Assembly: GCF_025398175.1 (NCBI RefSeq)
Contig: NZ_CP099734.1
Coordinates: 1,488,001 to 1,552,000 of the forward strand
Direction of reading: 5' to 3'
Origin: Photobacterium sp. TY1-4
GTDB lineage: Bacteria > Pseudomonadota > Gammaproteobacteria > Enterobacterales > Vibrionaceae
Length of the DNA: 64,000 nucleotides
In this document: positions 15,755 through 25,287 of the stretch, piece after piece
Layout of the letters: every line of letters begins with the position of its first letter
How positions within the stretch are numbered: position 1 is the first letter of the stretch
Translations under genes and position numbers: made by a program
Notes under the pieces: generated by a model
Database searches by the model: none
What the model saw: the letters and a program-made list of their open reading frames with translations, nothing else
Told to the model about the DNA's origin: nothing

Positions 15755-15779
15755 ACGGTGCCAGACTGTCTGGCACCGT
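15755..15779 (-). terminator. Intra-operon hairpin between torA and torD
   Basis: A perfect 11-bp stem, ACGGTGCCAGA/TCTGGCACCGT, has a 3-nt loop, 35 bp past the torA stop. There is no strong T-run. It may stabilise the torCA message or reduce read-through into torD. Confidence 0.5.
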
Positions 15780-15813
15780 GCTCCATTGGGGTTACTTTGC
15801 TATACCGATCGAT

Positions 15814-18345
15814 TTAGTCGAGATCCATCGCCGGGAACAGCGGGTTAATGTCGGTTACTTCCGTCGGGCCGCTGAAGCCGGTTACTGGTGGGACCGTGCC
15901 GGTGTATTTTTCGATGTCGACCAGCGCCGAGGCCGCTGAAGTGGCCTGTGCCAGTTTGGAAGAGCCGATATCCTGCGTCAGGACGTTCGGATCGCCGTAG
16001 GTACACAGGGTACCCGGCTTGCCGCCTTCCAGTGGGCTGTACCAGGCACCTTCATGGATGCGGCAAACCCCGGTTTTATAGTCGTCGGTCACCACGGCAC
16101 CGGCCAGCACCTGACCCCGATCGTTGAAGACACGCACGATATCACCGGACTGAATGCCCCGCGCTTTGGCATCTTTGGTGTTGATGTAGATCGGCTCGCG
16201 GTCGGCCACCGCGTAGCTCGCCCGGTGCTCGGTTGAGGAGCACAACTGCGAGTGCAGACGGTGGTTCGGGTGCGTACTCTGCAAGTTGAGCGGGAACTTG
16301 TCGGAACGCGGGCCGCCGTGGCTGCGCTCTTTCTTCTCAAACCACATCGGGTGGCCCTGACAGTCGTCATAGCCCATCTGGGCAATCGTCTTACAGTAGA
16401 TCTCAATCAGGCCCGAAGCGGTGCCCAACGGCTCCAGATCTGGTTCGTTGCGGAACGAGGCATGGCGGACCCAGGCCTGACCTTCCGGAAACTCGACAAA
16501 GCCCTCACCATCCCAGAACTTGCGGAAGTTCGGCATCCGCACACCCAGGCCACGGCCTTGCAGGCGGGCACCGTTGTAAATGTGTTCGATCCAGTCCATC
16601 TGGCTCTTGCCACCGGTGAACTCTTCCTCGCGGTCGAAGCGACGGCACAGATCGCGGAAAATATCGAAATCATCTTTGGCTTCGAACATCGGGTCGACCA
16701 CTTGCGGCAGGGCAATGATCCCGGCGTTCGAATGGTTACCGTATTGCTCGATGTCGTTGCGCTCATGGGTGGTGGTCGCCGGCAGCACGATGTCGGCAAA
16801 ACGGCAGGTCGCAGTCCACTGGTGATCGATGCTGATCACGGTTTCCAGCTTGCGCCAGACCTTGATCATCTTGTTGCGATCCTGATGGTGGTGGAACGGG
16901 TTGTTGCCGCAGAAAATCGCCATTTTCATGTGCGGGAATTTCACATCATGGCCGTTCCACTGGATGGTTTTGCCCGGGTTTTCGATACAGTCGACGAATC
17001 GTGCCACCGGAATGTAAGTGGAGTAACCCTTGAATGAGCCGTTGTGGATCGGATCGACACCCGTGACACCGCTAAAGCCGGACATCAGCGGGCCGTTCGA
17101 GGTGGTTGAACCGGCATCGTTGTAGTGCCAGCCGAAACCGAAACCGCCGCCCGGCAGGCCGATTTGACCCAGCATCGCCGCCACAACAACCAGCATCCAG
17201 GCGTATTGTTCGCCGTGCTGCATTCGTTGCAGACACCAGCCGCCGATGATTTGCGTACGGCCACCGGCCATCTGGCGCGCCAGCGCACGGATAGTCCCGG
17301 CATCAATGCCACAGATTTTTTCGGCCCATTCCGGGGTCTTCTCGATGCCGTCTTTCTCACCCAGCAGGTAAGGCAGGAACTTGTCAAAACCAGTCGTGTA
17401 GTCGGCAATGAAGTCTTTGCTATAGAGATCTTCTTTATACAGGGTATGGGCAATGGCCAGCATCAGCGGCACATCGGTTTGCGGGTTGACCGGGATCTGC
17501 TCGCCGCCGACGAATTTCTGGGTCTGAGAGCGCACCGGATCAATGTAGATCACTTTGATCTCTTTATTCTTCACCTTCTCGGCCAGTTGCTGGTAGTACG
17601 CATAAGGGCTGTGGTCCGGCACCAGCCAGCCCACCTGAAGGTTCTTGATTGGGTCAGAGCCCCAGATCACGATGGTGTCAGAATGCTCCAGCACCAGCGG
17701 CCAGGAGGTTTGCTGCTCATACACTTCCATGGCCCCGGCCACATACGGCAGCACCACCTGAGCGGCACCGGTCGAGTAGTCGCCCATTTTGCCGAGGTAA
17801 GTACCGTGCAGGCCAATTGCGCGGCTCATCATGGTTCCGGCGGAGTGCAGTTTACCCACCGACTGCCAACCGGTATGACCGGCATACAGCGCGCTCGGGC
17901 CGTATGACGTCTGGACACGCTCCAGCTCGTGATAGAAGAAGTCCAGCGCCTGAGACCAAGGCACGCGGACGAAGCGGTTGTCACCACGCTGGGTGGTATC
18001 TGATTTGTAGCCGTGCTTGAGCCAGTCGAGGCGGACCATCGGGTATTTGACCCGGGCCGGGTTATAGACCACTTCCCGCACGCCGTTGATCATCGTGGTT
18101 GGGTGCTTGTCTTTCTCGAACGGCACGGTATCGACCCAGACGCCGTTTTCGACTTTGGCGCGGAAGGCACCCCAGTGGGAGCCGGACAGAACCTCACCGG
18201 TGAAGTTCGCTTTGGTTTCGTGGGCGGCCATGGCTTTACGTGGCGCCAGCAGGCTGGTGCCGACGACAGATGCGGCACTGGCAGCGACCAGACCGGAGAG
18301 AAAGCGACGGCGCGTGATGCCTTGAGTTTGAGTTGGAGTCGCCAT
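15814..18345 (-). CDS. torA: TorA, periplasmic TMAO reductase
   Basis: This is a molybdopterin guanine dinucleotide reductase of 843 residues. It has a twin-arginine signal, TRRRFLSGLVAA, with cleavage after KAMA. The molybdenum-ligand serine lies in GKMGDYSTGAAQVV, as in TorA/DorA enzymes. The C-terminal cofactor-binding domain has QLCSSTEHRASYAVADREP. It reduces trimethylamine-N-oxide at the end of an anaerobic chain fed by TorC. The frame is open 30 codons further upstream, to 18435, but the ATG at 18345 puts the Tat signal at the N-terminus. It lies 70 bp after torC. Confidence 0.96.
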   Translation of the reverse strand: MATPTQTQGITRRRFLSGLVAASAASVVGTSLLAPRKAMAAHETKANFTGEVLSGSHWGAFRAKVENGVWVDTVPFEKDKHPTTMINGVREVVYNPARVKYPMVRLDWLKHGYKSDTTQRGDNRFVRVPWSQALDFFYHELERVQTSYGPSALYAGHTGWQSVGKLHSAGTMMSRAIGLHGTYLGKMGDYSTGAAQVVLPYVAGAMEVYEQQTSWPLVLEHSDTIVIWGSDPIKNLQVGWLVPDHSPYAYYQQLAEKVKNKEIKVIYIDPVRSQTQKFVGGEQIPVNPQTDVPLMLAIAHTLYKEDLYSKDFIADYTTGFDKFLPYLLGEKDGIEKTPEWAEKICGIDAGTIRALARQMAGGRTQIIGGWCLQRMQHGEQYAWMLVVVAAMLGQIGLPGGGFGFGWHYNDAGSTTSNGPLMSGFSGVTGVDPIHNGSFKGYSTYIPVARFVDCIENPGKTIQWNGHDVKFPHMKMAIFCGNNPFHHHQDRNKMIKVWRKLETVISIDHQWTATCRFADIVLPATTTHERNDIEQYGNHSNAGIIALPQVVDPMFEAKDDFDIFRDLCRRFDREEEFTGGKSQMDWIEHIYNGARLQGRGLGVRMPNFRKFWDGEGFVEFPEGQAWVRHASFRNEPDLEPLGTASGLIEIYCKTIAQMGYDDCQGHPMWFEKKERSHGGPRSDKFPLNLQSTHPNHRLHSQLCSSTEHRASYAVADREPIYINTKDAKARGIQSGDIVRVFNDRGQVLAGAVVTDDYKTGVCRIHEGAWYSPLEGGKPGTLCTYGDPNVLTQDIGSSKLAQATSAASALVDIEKYTGTVPPVTGFSGPTEVTDINPLFPAMDLD

Positions 18346-18415
18346 AATTGAATCCTTTACAAAAATTTGGAGTGAATAGCGGCGGGTAGGGCAATGCTCC
18401 CGCCGCGGTTCGTCA

Positions 18416-19582
18416 TTAGTGGGCGCCGGCGCCACCGGTGTCTTTACCGTGGTTCTGCAGATATTTCAGCAGCGTGCGCTCTTCTGTCTTGCTCAGGCGG
18501 TAGTAGGCGCTCATGGCATTCAGGCCTGAAATCCAGCCGTTGGCGGAGAAGTGTGCCGGATCCGGCGCTGCATGGCAGGCGTTGCAGGTTGAGCCGTACA
18601 TCTGCTCGGCGTATTGCCAGATCGGTTGAATGTTGTCGATCATGTCTTCAGCAGTCACCCAGGCTTCCACCGACACCTGCTGCCAGACGATATCGGTCGC
18701 GTGGTCGGTCTCTTCGGAGATCACTTGCTGGGTTGCTTTTACATCGCCGCGAATGGTGGCTTTGAATACGCGTTTACCCATGTACTCGGTCATTACCCGT
18801 CCTTTGCCGGATTTTTCCAGCCAGCCGGTGATCTTAATGTTCAGCATGTTGTCCTGACGGCCCAGCACTTCAATTTCAGAAGCCGGCAGCAGCTTCCCTT
18901 GCACTTTGCCGTTGGCATCCGCAGTGGCAAACAGTATTTTCTCACCCAGTGAGTAAAGGGTTGTTGCGGTCGCGCCCTGAGCATTGGCAGTGGCTTGCAG
19001 TGCCTGGAAGTCTTTCTGGAACCCGCCGGCCATGTTCGGCAGTTCGTGGGCAATCCCTTTGTGACACTCGATACAGTTCATATCTTCGGCCGCTGCTTTC
19101 TTCATTTCGAAGGCCGCTTTCGCCGATTGTTTGCTGTGATCCATGTCGTCATAGGAGTGACAGCTCTTACAGGTTTTCGAATTCTGACGACTCATGCGCT
19201 CCCACACTGTCTGGGCCATTTCGAGTCGGTGATCTTCGAATTGTTCCGGCGTGTCGATTTTGCCGGTCACAAAGTGGTGATAGAGATCTTTGGCCGCTTC
19301 TAATTTGCGGAACACTTTGCCTGGAAAATCTTTCGGTTGGTGGCAGTCCACGCATTGTGCCTGGACGCCGGAAGCGTTTTTGAAGTGTACCGTTTCTTTA
19401 TACTCGGCGTAGTTCTGCTCCATGGTGTGACAAGAAGTACAAAACTCGATGGTTGAGGTGACTTCGAATCCTTTATGAACCACAAAGGTTCCCGCCAGGG
19501 AGATCCCAACCCCGACCACGACCAGCGCAAGGATGGAATACTTGCTGCTTGGCTTTATTATTTTTTGCCAAAGTTTTTTCAT
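18416..19582 (-). CDS. torC: TorC, pentahaem c-type cytochrome
   Basis: This 388-residue cytochrome has an N-terminal membrane anchor (about residues 16-36). Four CxxCH sites occur in the NapC/NirT-type domain (CTSCH, CVDCH, CKSCH, CIECH), and a fifth (CNACH) lies in the C-terminal domain. It passes electrons from menaquinol to periplasmic TorA. It is the first gene of leftward torCAD and is divergent from torR across a 198-bp control region. Confidence 0.95.
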   Translation of the reverse strand: MKKLWQKIIKPSSKYSILALVVVGVGISLAGTFVVHKGFEVTSTIEFCTSCHTMEQNYAEYKETVHFKNASGVQAQCVDCHQPKDFPGKVFRKLEAAKDLYHHFVTGKIDTPEQFEDHRLEMAQTVWERMSRQNSKTCKSCHSYDDMDHSKQSAKAAFEMKKAAAEDMNCIECHKGIAHELPNMAGGFQKDFQALQATANAQGATATTLYSLGEKILFATADANGKVQGKLLPASEIEVLGRQDNMLNIKITGWLEKSGKGRVMTEYMGKRVFKATIRGDVKATQQVISEETDHATDIVWQQVSVEAWVTAEDMIDNIQPIWQYAEQMYGSTCNACHAAPDPAHFSANGWISGLNAMSAYYRLSKTEERTLLKYLQNHGKDTGGAGAH

Positions 19583-19599
19583 ATTGGAAGATTCCGTTA

Positions 19600-19700
19600 C
19601 AGTATGAATATGTTCGTAAATGACGGTGAACTAATATTTTTTCTGGTTTTATCTTAATTCCATGATATGAATAAGGTTCAGGCCTGGGGTGAACAGGATT
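19600..19700. promoter_or_regulatory. Candidate TorR-binding boxes between torC and torR
   Basis: The enterobacterial tor box is CTGTTCATAT. Related decamers occur here: AGTATGAATA (19601-19610) and GATATGAATA (about 19664-19673), which are inverted matches of 7-8 of 10, and GTGAACAG near 19690, an inverted CTGTTCAC. Their number and position upstream of torC fit activation by TorR. The match is by eye. Confidence 0.4.
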
Positions 19701-19780
19701 GCCTGCTTTATTAAAAATTGTTAACAGGCATACCTTGTGCTACCGTTTAAAAAGTTGCTGAATTTAAGTAAGAGTAAAAA

Positions 19781-20497
19781 ATGAGTCATCACATTCTTGT
19801 TGTCGAAGATGAGGTTGTAACCCGCGCCAAACTGGTGGGGTATTTTGAAAATGAGGGTTATCAGGTCAGTGAGGCCGACAGCGGGGAGCGGATGCGGGAA
19901 ATTATGGCCAATGAGCGCATCGATTTGGTGATGCTGGATATTAATCTGCCCGGGGAAGATGGCTTGTTGTTGACCCGGGAGCTGAGAAGTCGCTCTGAAG
20001 TCGGTATTATTCTGGTGACGGGACGGGTGGACAGTATCGACCGGATTGTCGGCCTGGAGATGGGCGCGGATGATTACGTCACCAAGCCTTTTGAGCTGCG
20101 CGAGCTGTTGGTTCGGGTGAAAAACCTGTTATGGCGCATTGGGTTAGCGGAAAAGGCCCGTATAAAAGGGGCGGTGAGCCCGCAAGATAGCCATATCATT
20201 TCGTTCGGTCACTGGCAGTTTGATATCAACCGCCGGGCGCTGACCCACCATGGCGAGCCGGTGAAGTTAACCAAGGCGGAGTACGAGTTGCTGGTGGCCT
20301 TTTCTTCCCACCCAAATGTGGTGCTGAGCCGCGAGCGGATCCTGAATATGCTGAGCCACCGGGTTGAAGCGCCGAATGACCGGACCATTGATGTTCTGAT
20401 TCGCCGGATGCGGGCCAAGATGGAAACCGACCCGAAAAACCCACAGATTTTCGTGACGGTTCATGGGGAAGGATATATGTTTGCCGGGGATTCATAA
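19781..20497 (+). CDS. torR: TorR, TMAO-responsive response regulator
   Basis: This is an OmpR-family response regulator of 238 residues. The receiver domain has acidic pocket VVEDE, phospho-acceptor Asp in MLDINLPGEDG (about residue 53), VTGR, and the lysine of DDYVTKPFELRELLVRVKNLLWRI. The winged-helix domain follows (KLTKAEYELLVAF, DRTIDVLIRRMRAKME). The similarity to enterobacterial TorR extends over the whole length. It is divergent from torCAD, which it should activate. Its sensor kinase TorS and TorT are not adjacent in this window. Confidence 0.93.
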   Translation: MSHHILVVEDEVVTRAKLVGYFENEGYQVSEADSGERMREIMANERIDLVMLDINLPGEDGLLLTRELRSRSEVGIILVTGRVDSIDRIVGLEMGADDYVTKPFELRELLVRVKNLLWRIGLAEKARIKGAVSPQDSHIISFGHWQFDINRRALTHHGEPVKLTKAEYELLVAFSSHPNVVLSRERILNMLSHRVEAPNDRTIDVLIRRMRAKMETDPKNPQIFVTVHGEGYMFAGDS

Positions 20498-20818
20498 CCC
20501 GGGAGTTTTATTTTTGACGTACTTTTTGGCCATCATTGACTTATTCATAACTTGTCATAAATCGCTGGTTTTTCAGTGATTCTGGCTGAAGCCGTTTGAG
20601 TTAATCACACTTTCGTTGATCTGAATCAAGAAGAATGACTCGCGTAAAATCAGGTGCTTGTTAGGTTTTTTCAAGTGATGTTATTGCGTTTTAACGACCA
20701 TTTAACTTTGGCGGAACGGAAATGAAAAATATGCTGATAATGAGCCGGTATTTATTAAAAAAATGCGCCCAATATTTTTAGTTTATTTTTTTGTGTAGAT
20801 ATGAAATGAGACGGAAAT
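20498..20818. other. Non-coding gap after torR
   Basis: This AT-rich stretch of about 320 bp has no credible reading frame. A hairpin terminator shared with panP lies at its right edge. Nothing else is recognised. Confidence 0.4.
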
Positions 20819-20851
20819 AAAATAGCCTGGCCGATGCCAGGCTATTTTTAT
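20819..20851. terminator. Bidirectional terminator between torR and panP
   Basis: The 10-bp stem AATAGCCTGG/CCAGGCTATT has a CCGATG loop and is flanked by A-run and T-run. It serves the leftward panP and could also stop rightward torR transcripts. Confidence 0.88.
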
Positions 20852-20856
20852 ATCAC

Positions 20857-22521
20857 TCAGGAGTACGAAATTTGCTCACGTTTTAAGATGCGATCCGTCA
20901 GCGATTGGATCGTTGGTAAGCTGATACTGCTCTCCTTGGCCAGTGCTTGCTGCTCCGTCAGCACGTCTTCCAGAATCGTCTCGGTGGTGAGCGGATTGGC
21001 CAGCACGACCCGGAACACGGTGGTGAGCTTGCGGTCCCATTTCACCGGATTCAGCCGGGTTCTGGAGACGAATGATTTCCCGGATTCCCGCTGCCGCTTC
21101 TGAATGAACTTGGTGAGATCATTGAGCGCATTGAGCAACGCTTTTTTCTCTTCTGCTGAGGCGAGTGTCAGCGCCTTTTGCGTTGCGGCCGGGACATAGC
21201 GATAGGTGAGCAGGCACAGCTCCGGCTCGGAAATCAGCTCAAAGTCCGGGTGCGCTTCGATCAGGGCAGCAAAGTGCTTGGCTTTTTCGATGCTGTTGTT
21301 GATCAGCATTTCATAGCCGGGCCGGCTGATAATATTCATGCTGGCAAACAGCAGCATCGCCATTCCGCTGCGCGAGCCTTCCAGAGTGTGGCTGCCCAGA
21401 TCTTTCGAACCTTTCCGCAGGATATATTCGGCATGATGTTCAATCGCCGTCATCAGGGCCGGGTTTTTGAAGATGACCATACCGGCGCCCATCGGCACGT
21501 ACAGCTGCTTGTGGGCATCAATGGTCACGGAGTCTGCGCGCTCGATCCCGCGCAGCAGGGATCGGTACTTGTCGGACATCAGCGTTGCACCACCCCAGGC
21601 CGCATCAACGTGGAAATGGCAGTCGTGCGCTTGGGCGATATCGGCCATTTGCTCCAGCGGGTCAATGTTGCCGGTCTCGGTCGTGCCGGCGACACCAATA
21701 ATCGCGAACGGCTTGATATTGCGCGATTTCAGGTCGGCCAGCGTGCGTGACAGTGCCTGCAGATCGATTCGGTTATTGTCATCGGTTTTAATCGCAATCA
21801 GACTGTCGCGCCCAATGCCCAGAACATCGGCGGCTTTTTTCAGCGAATAGTGGCCGCGCTCGGACACCAGCACCGCCAGATCGTCATAGCCGTAATGCTT
21901 CATGGCTTTGAACAGACCTTCCTGGGCCACGCCCCGGAAGTCGCCGTCAGGGCGCAGGGCCTGGTTGCGAGCCACCCACAGCGCCGTGATGTTGGCAATG
22001 GTCCCACCGGAGCAGAAGGCACCCAGCGAATGGTTGGCGCTGTGCATCCATTGTTGGTAGAAGTCTTCAGACTCGTGGTAGATCAGGTTGTGCAGCATGC
22101 CCAGCACCTGACGCTCCAACGGCGTAAAGGCTTTGGAGGTCTCAATCTTGACCAGGTTCTGATTCAGGCCAATCATGATTTTGGACAGCGGCATCAGGAA
22201 ATAAGGCAATGCCGAGGTCATATGGCCGATAAAACTCGGTGCAGAGGTATGGACCGACTGGGCAACCAGTTTATCAAGCAGGAAATGGGTATGGTCAGAG
22301 ACAAAAGAAGGGGTTTCCGGAATATCTGCCGAAGAAAAGTCCTTCTCAATGTCGACCAGCGGCTTTTCCGTTGCCGCGATGTGCGTCTGAAGAAACGCAT
22401 TCAGGTTTTCTGAAATCTCTTTTTCAATCCGGCCCAGGGTCGAATCGGGTGCCTCCGGCACGGTAAAGATGCGATGCAGCGATTCTTCCGTCGCATCGGC
22501 TTTTCGATTATCTACTGCCAT
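20857..22521 (-). CDS. panP: PanP, aspartate 1-decarboxylase (PLP-dependent)
   Basis: This is a group II pyridoxal-phosphate decarboxylase, about 554 residues. The cofactor lysine lies in the DAHKQLYVPMGAG motif (Lys338 from the chosen ATG). The substrate-side signature FCSGGTIANITALWVARN and the cofactor Asp in HVDAAWGG are present. PanP makes beta-alanine for pantothenate/CoA in vibrios that lack the pyruvoyl enzyme PanD. Length and sequence match PanP rather than glutamate decarboxylase. The start is uncertain: a TTG at 22539 also fits. Confidence 0.9.
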   Translation of the reverse strand: MAVDNRKADATEESLHRIFTVPEAPDSTLGRIEKEISENLNAFLQTHIAATEKPLVDIEKDFSSADIPETPSFVSDHTHFLLDKLVAQSVHTSAPSFIGHMTSALPYFLMPLSKIMIGLNQNLVKIETSKAFTPLERQVLGMLHNLIYHESEDFYQQWMHSANHSLGAFCSGGTIANITALWVARNQALRPDGDFRGVAQEGLFKAMKHYGYDDLAVLVSERGHYSLKKAADVLGIGRDSLIAIKTDDNNRIDLQALSRTLADLKSRNIKPFAIIGVAGTTETGNIDPLEQMADIAQAHDCHFHVDAAWGGATLMSDKYRSLLRGIERADSVTIDAHKQLYVPMGAGMVIFKNPALMTAIEHHAEYILRKGSKDLGSHTLEGSRSGMAMLLFASMNIISRPGYEMLINNSIEKAKHFAALIEAHPDFELISEPELCLLTYRYVPAATQKALTLASAEEKKALLNALNDLTKFIQKRQRESGKSFVSRTRLNPVKWDRKLTTVFRVVLANPLTTETILEDVLTEQQALAKESSISLPTIQSLTDRILKREQISYS

Positions 22522-22669
22522 AGGACATATGTGCTTCAAACTGAAATTGGCAAATTGCTGTTAATGTAATGCAATTTACCTGTTATGTCCCGTAAAAAGC
22601 CCAAATTGGTTGCGTTTACGGCGGTTTTCGGAGAACTCAACAGGGGCAAAACGGGGCAGGCTGGCGCAA

Positions 22670-22694
22670 GGCCGGGCCGTGTACGGCCCGGCCT
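22670..22694 (-). terminator. Strong GC hairpin after the secreted-protein gene
   Basis: A perfect 11-12-bp stem, GGCCGGGCCGT/ACGGCCCGGCC, has a 2-nt loop, 10 bp beyond the leftward stop. No clear T-run follows, so it may act as an mRNA-end stabiliser. Confidence 0.55.
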
Positions 22695-22703
22695 GCTCGC
22701 GGG

Positions 22704-23216
22704 TTAGTCACATTCAATGGCTGCGATTGCGGTCATTTTTTCGTTGTACATATTGAGCGGCTGATCGATGTCACCCGGGTGGGTCAGCAGATCGGCAAAG
22801 GCACTGCGCAGCTCATAGTTTTTCGGGTGCGGTTTGCTTTGGCGATCATCAAACGACAGTTTCGCCATATGGCCCAGTGTATTGTCTTGCAGTGACAGGG
22901 CTTTTACATCCTGCTGCGTGAGCTTCAGCCAGGACTCGATGGGCTGAGACAGTGCCAGCTTGTCGGTATCATTTTCTAAGTACCAGTCAACAGCTTCGCG
23001 ATTGAGCTCAAAGTGGTGCTTCCGACCTTCCAGGAACCAATCCCCAACCTCTTTCAGACTCGGATCTTTCTTGACCGCGATATCGACCAGACTCTGGTAC
23101 CACGACAGGGAAGCATCAATATACTGGTGATATTTATCACTCTGACAACTGGTATCGGCAGCAAGCACGGTAGAAGGGAGGAGTGCAAGCGAGAGTATAA
23201 TAGCAGGTAACTTCAT
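22704..23216 (-). CDS. Secreted protein of unknown function
   Basis: This is a 170-residue protein with a clear signal peptide, MKLPAIILSLALLPSTVLA, cut before ADTSCQ. The mature part is helical and polar, with two cysteines (near the mature N-terminus and near the C-terminal ECD) that could form a disulphide. The ATG at 23216 has AAGGAAAGG upstream; the frame continues 16 codons further without support. I do not recognise the family. It is monocistronic and leftward. Confidence 0.75.
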   Translation of the reverse strand: MKLPAIILSLALLPSTVLAADTSCQSDKYHQYIDASLSWYQSLVDIAVKKDPSLKEVGDWFLEGRKHHFELNREAVDWYLENDTDKLALSQPIESWLKLTQQDVKALSLQDNTLGHMAKLSFDDRQSKPHPKNYELRSAFADLLTHPGDIDQPLNMYNEKMTAIAAIECD

Positions 23217-23540
23217 TGCCTTTCCTTGTGAATAGACTGTTCTTAGATTTATGGCTGAACGCATCGCTGACTGTTGATTAGCCGCTTAAAAACAGCGAAT
23301 AACAGTGCATCGAATTGAACAGAAGGTCGGGGGATTGTAACGGCAGGATTATAATAAAGAAAAGGGATCTTTGCCGGAATGAATCATGGCTAACAAAGTT
23401 GAATTTATCAGCTTGCATTTGTGTGATAAATTTTGGTGCGGTTCTGTATTGATTTGGCTCATAGTTTATTGCTGAAACGCTGAGTCAATAATGCCTTCCA
23501 AGCAGAGTAATCTGAGCAGAGTAGCTGTCCCTGAACACAC
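23217..23540. other. Non-coding gap upstream of the secreted-protein gene
   Basis: This 324-bp stretch is AT-rich with no credible gene. It should contain the leftward promoter of the secreted-protein gene. Confidence 0.35.
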
Positions 23541-23655
23541 GCAAGCTGCAACCAATACGCGAGCAGCGATTAATTCGCAAAGAGCTATTAATTTGCCAGG
23601 AGCTGTTAATTTGCAACGAGCAATGAATACGCAGGATCATTGAATACGCGCGCAT
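23541..23655. repeat. Degenerate 18-bp tandem repeats
   Basis: At least five imperfect copies occur, with units such as GAGCTATTAATTTGCCAG (23582-23599), GAGCTGTTAATTTGCAAC (23600-23617) and GAGCAATGAATACGCAG (23618-23634). They carry no reading frame of note and end just before a terminator. Confidence 0.6.
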
Positions 23656-23661
23656 CAATAA

Positions 23662-23690
23662 AAAAGAGGCTTCGTCGGAAGCCTCTTTTG
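23662..23690 (-). terminator. Terminator after the NSS transporter operon
   Basis: The 12-bp stem AAAAGAGGCTTC/GAAGCCTCTTTT has a GTCG loop. It lies 10 bp beyond the stop of the small-subunit gene on the leftward strand. Confidence 0.9.
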
Positions 23691-23700
23691 AGATTAAGGA

Positions 23701-23802
23701 TTACTGTTGCTTGTGCTTCATCGCTACGGAGATGCAGTAAGCCGCGCCTCCCCAGGTGATCCCAAGTCCGAACAGCATCATGATAATTGCGCCGAATGTC
23801 AT
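23701..23802 (-). CDS. MetS-type small subunit of NSS transporter
   Basis: This is a 33-residue membrane peptide, one hydrophobic helix (MTFGAIIMMLFGLGITWGG) followed by a short basic tail ending MKHKQQ. Such tiny genes accompany sodium/amino-acid symporters, as with MetS next to MetP in Corynebacterium. Its ATG lies 3 bp after the transporter stop codon, with a GGAGG ribosome site (GGAGGCGTAAGTT before ATG) inside the transporter's 3' end. Confidence 0.82.
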   Translation of the reverse strand: MTFGAIIMMLFGLGITWGGAAYCISVAMKHKQQ

Positions 23803-23805
23803 AAC

Positions 23806-25287
23806 TTACGCCTCCTGGTGAGTGTGGGTTTTGGATGCCAGATTGATGATTACTGCTACAACAAACATCGCAGCAACCAGTCCCCAGCCCAGCAGCATCA
23901 GATCAGAGACCGCGTAACCACCGTAGCCGTCGTTAAAGGTGTTCACCAGGTTAGTCCCCAGAATCACCGCCAGCATGGCCGGGCTCAGGAAGCGAATACA
24001 GATTTCAAACCATTTCCCGATTGAGAACTCTGAAATATTGTTGGTGTAGCTGCGAACATCTGCCGCTTTGAACAGCCAGCCGATAATCAGCAGTTCAATC
24101 AGACAGCTGGTCAGCAGTGCCACGTTGTTGATAAAGTAGTCGATCAGATCCAGCAGCAGCAGGCCGCCGTTGGTGGCGAATGCCATCGATACCACAAAGC
24201 CGATCCCACATACCACAGAGGCCGCTTTCTTCCGGGACCAATGCAGTTTGTCAATGATGGCCGATGTGACCGCTTCCAGGATTGAGATGTGCGAGCTCAG
24301 GCCAGCAACAACCAGAGCCAGGAAGAACAACGGACCCAGGATATACGGTGCCGGCAGTAGGTTAATTGCCGCCGGAATGGTGACAAACGCCAGGCCAACC
24401 CCAGCCGAAACGACTTCTGTCAGCGGTTTCGCTTGCTCTTGTGCCATGTAACCCAGGACGCCGAAGATCAAGACACCTGCCGTGATGGAGAAACCACAGT
24501 TGATCAACACCGTCATAAACGCATTGTTGTTGATATCTGATTTTTCTGGCAGATAGCTGGAGTAAGCGATCATGATGGCAAAGCCGACACTCAGGGTGAA
24601 GAAGATCTGACCGTAGGCCGCAGACCAGACTTTGGCATCGAGAATCTTACTGAAGTCCGGCTGGAACAAGTAGTTCAGGCCATCCATCGCACCCGGCAGG
24701 AATACGACGCGGCTGATCAGGGCCAGGACCAACAGGAATAACAGCGGCATCATGATTTTACTGGCGCGTTCGATCCCGCCTTTGACGCCAGTAAAGATCG
24801 CCGCAAAAGTAATTGCCCAGGCAATCGCCATCGGAATCGCGATATGCAGCTGCAGGCTCCCCAGTTGGGTCGGGGTGTTATCGCCCAGTTTCAGGTATTC
24901 GCCGAAGAAAAAGGCGTTGGTGTCACTGCCCCAGCTCTGGGTAAACGAGTGGCCCAGATAGGAAATTGCCCAACCGATGATGGCGACATAGTAGACGGCA
25001 ATCACGGTGGCAATAAAGACCTGGAACCAGCCCAGCCATTCAAACTTAACGCCAACCTTCGCAAAAGCACGTGGCGCAGCGCCGCGTAATTTATGACCCA
25101 GGCTGAACTCCATAATCATAAATGGAATACCGGCAGTGAGCATGGCGAAAAGGTAAGGAATAAAAAATGCGCCGCCGCCGTTTTCATAAGCCATATACGG
25201 GAATCGCCAGATGTTCCCCAGACCGATTGCGGAGCCGACCGCTGCCAGGATAAACCCGGTACGGGAGCCCCATTGTTCACGTTTCAT
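23806..25287 (-). CDS. NSS-family sodium-dependent transporter
   Basis: This is a 493-residue neurotransmitter:sodium symporter family protein with about twelve membrane segments. The first helix carries the sodium-binding signature VGSAIGLGNIWRFPYMAYENGGGAF, and FTLSVGFAIMIAYSSYLP marks helix 6-7. Substrate is probably an amino acid but cannot be told from sequence. The ATG at 25287 is preceded by AAGGAG at 6 nt; an ATG two codons earlier overlaps that site. The small subunit gene follows directly. Confidence 0.9.
   Translation of the reverse strand: MKREQWGSRTGFILAAVGSAIGLGNIWRFPYMAYENGGGAFFIPYLFAMLTAGIPFMIMEFSLGHKLRGAAPRAFAKVGVKFEWLGWFQVFIATVIAVYYVAIIGWAISYLGHSFTQSWGSDTNAFFFGEYLKLGDNTPTQLGSLQLHIAIPMAIAWAITFAAIFTGVKGGIERASKIMMPLLFLLVLALISRVVFLPGAMDGLNYLFQPDFSKILDAKVWSAAYGQIFFTLSVGFAIMIAYSSYLPEKSDINNNAFMTVLINCGFSITAGVLIFGVLGYMAQEQAKPLTEVVSAGVGLAFVTIPAAINLLPAPYILGPLFFLALVVAGLSSHISILEAVTSAIIDKLHWSRKKAASVVCGIGFVVSMAFATNGGLLLLDLIDYFINNVALLTSCLIELLIIGWLFKAADVRSYTNNISEFSIGKWFEICIRFLSPAMLAVILGTNLVNTFNDGYGGYAVSDLMLLGWGLVAAMFVVAVIINLASKTHTHQEA

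Noticed and set aside
23541..23655. CRISPR-like array
   Set aside because: Units are tandem with no spacers and there is no cas gene in the window.
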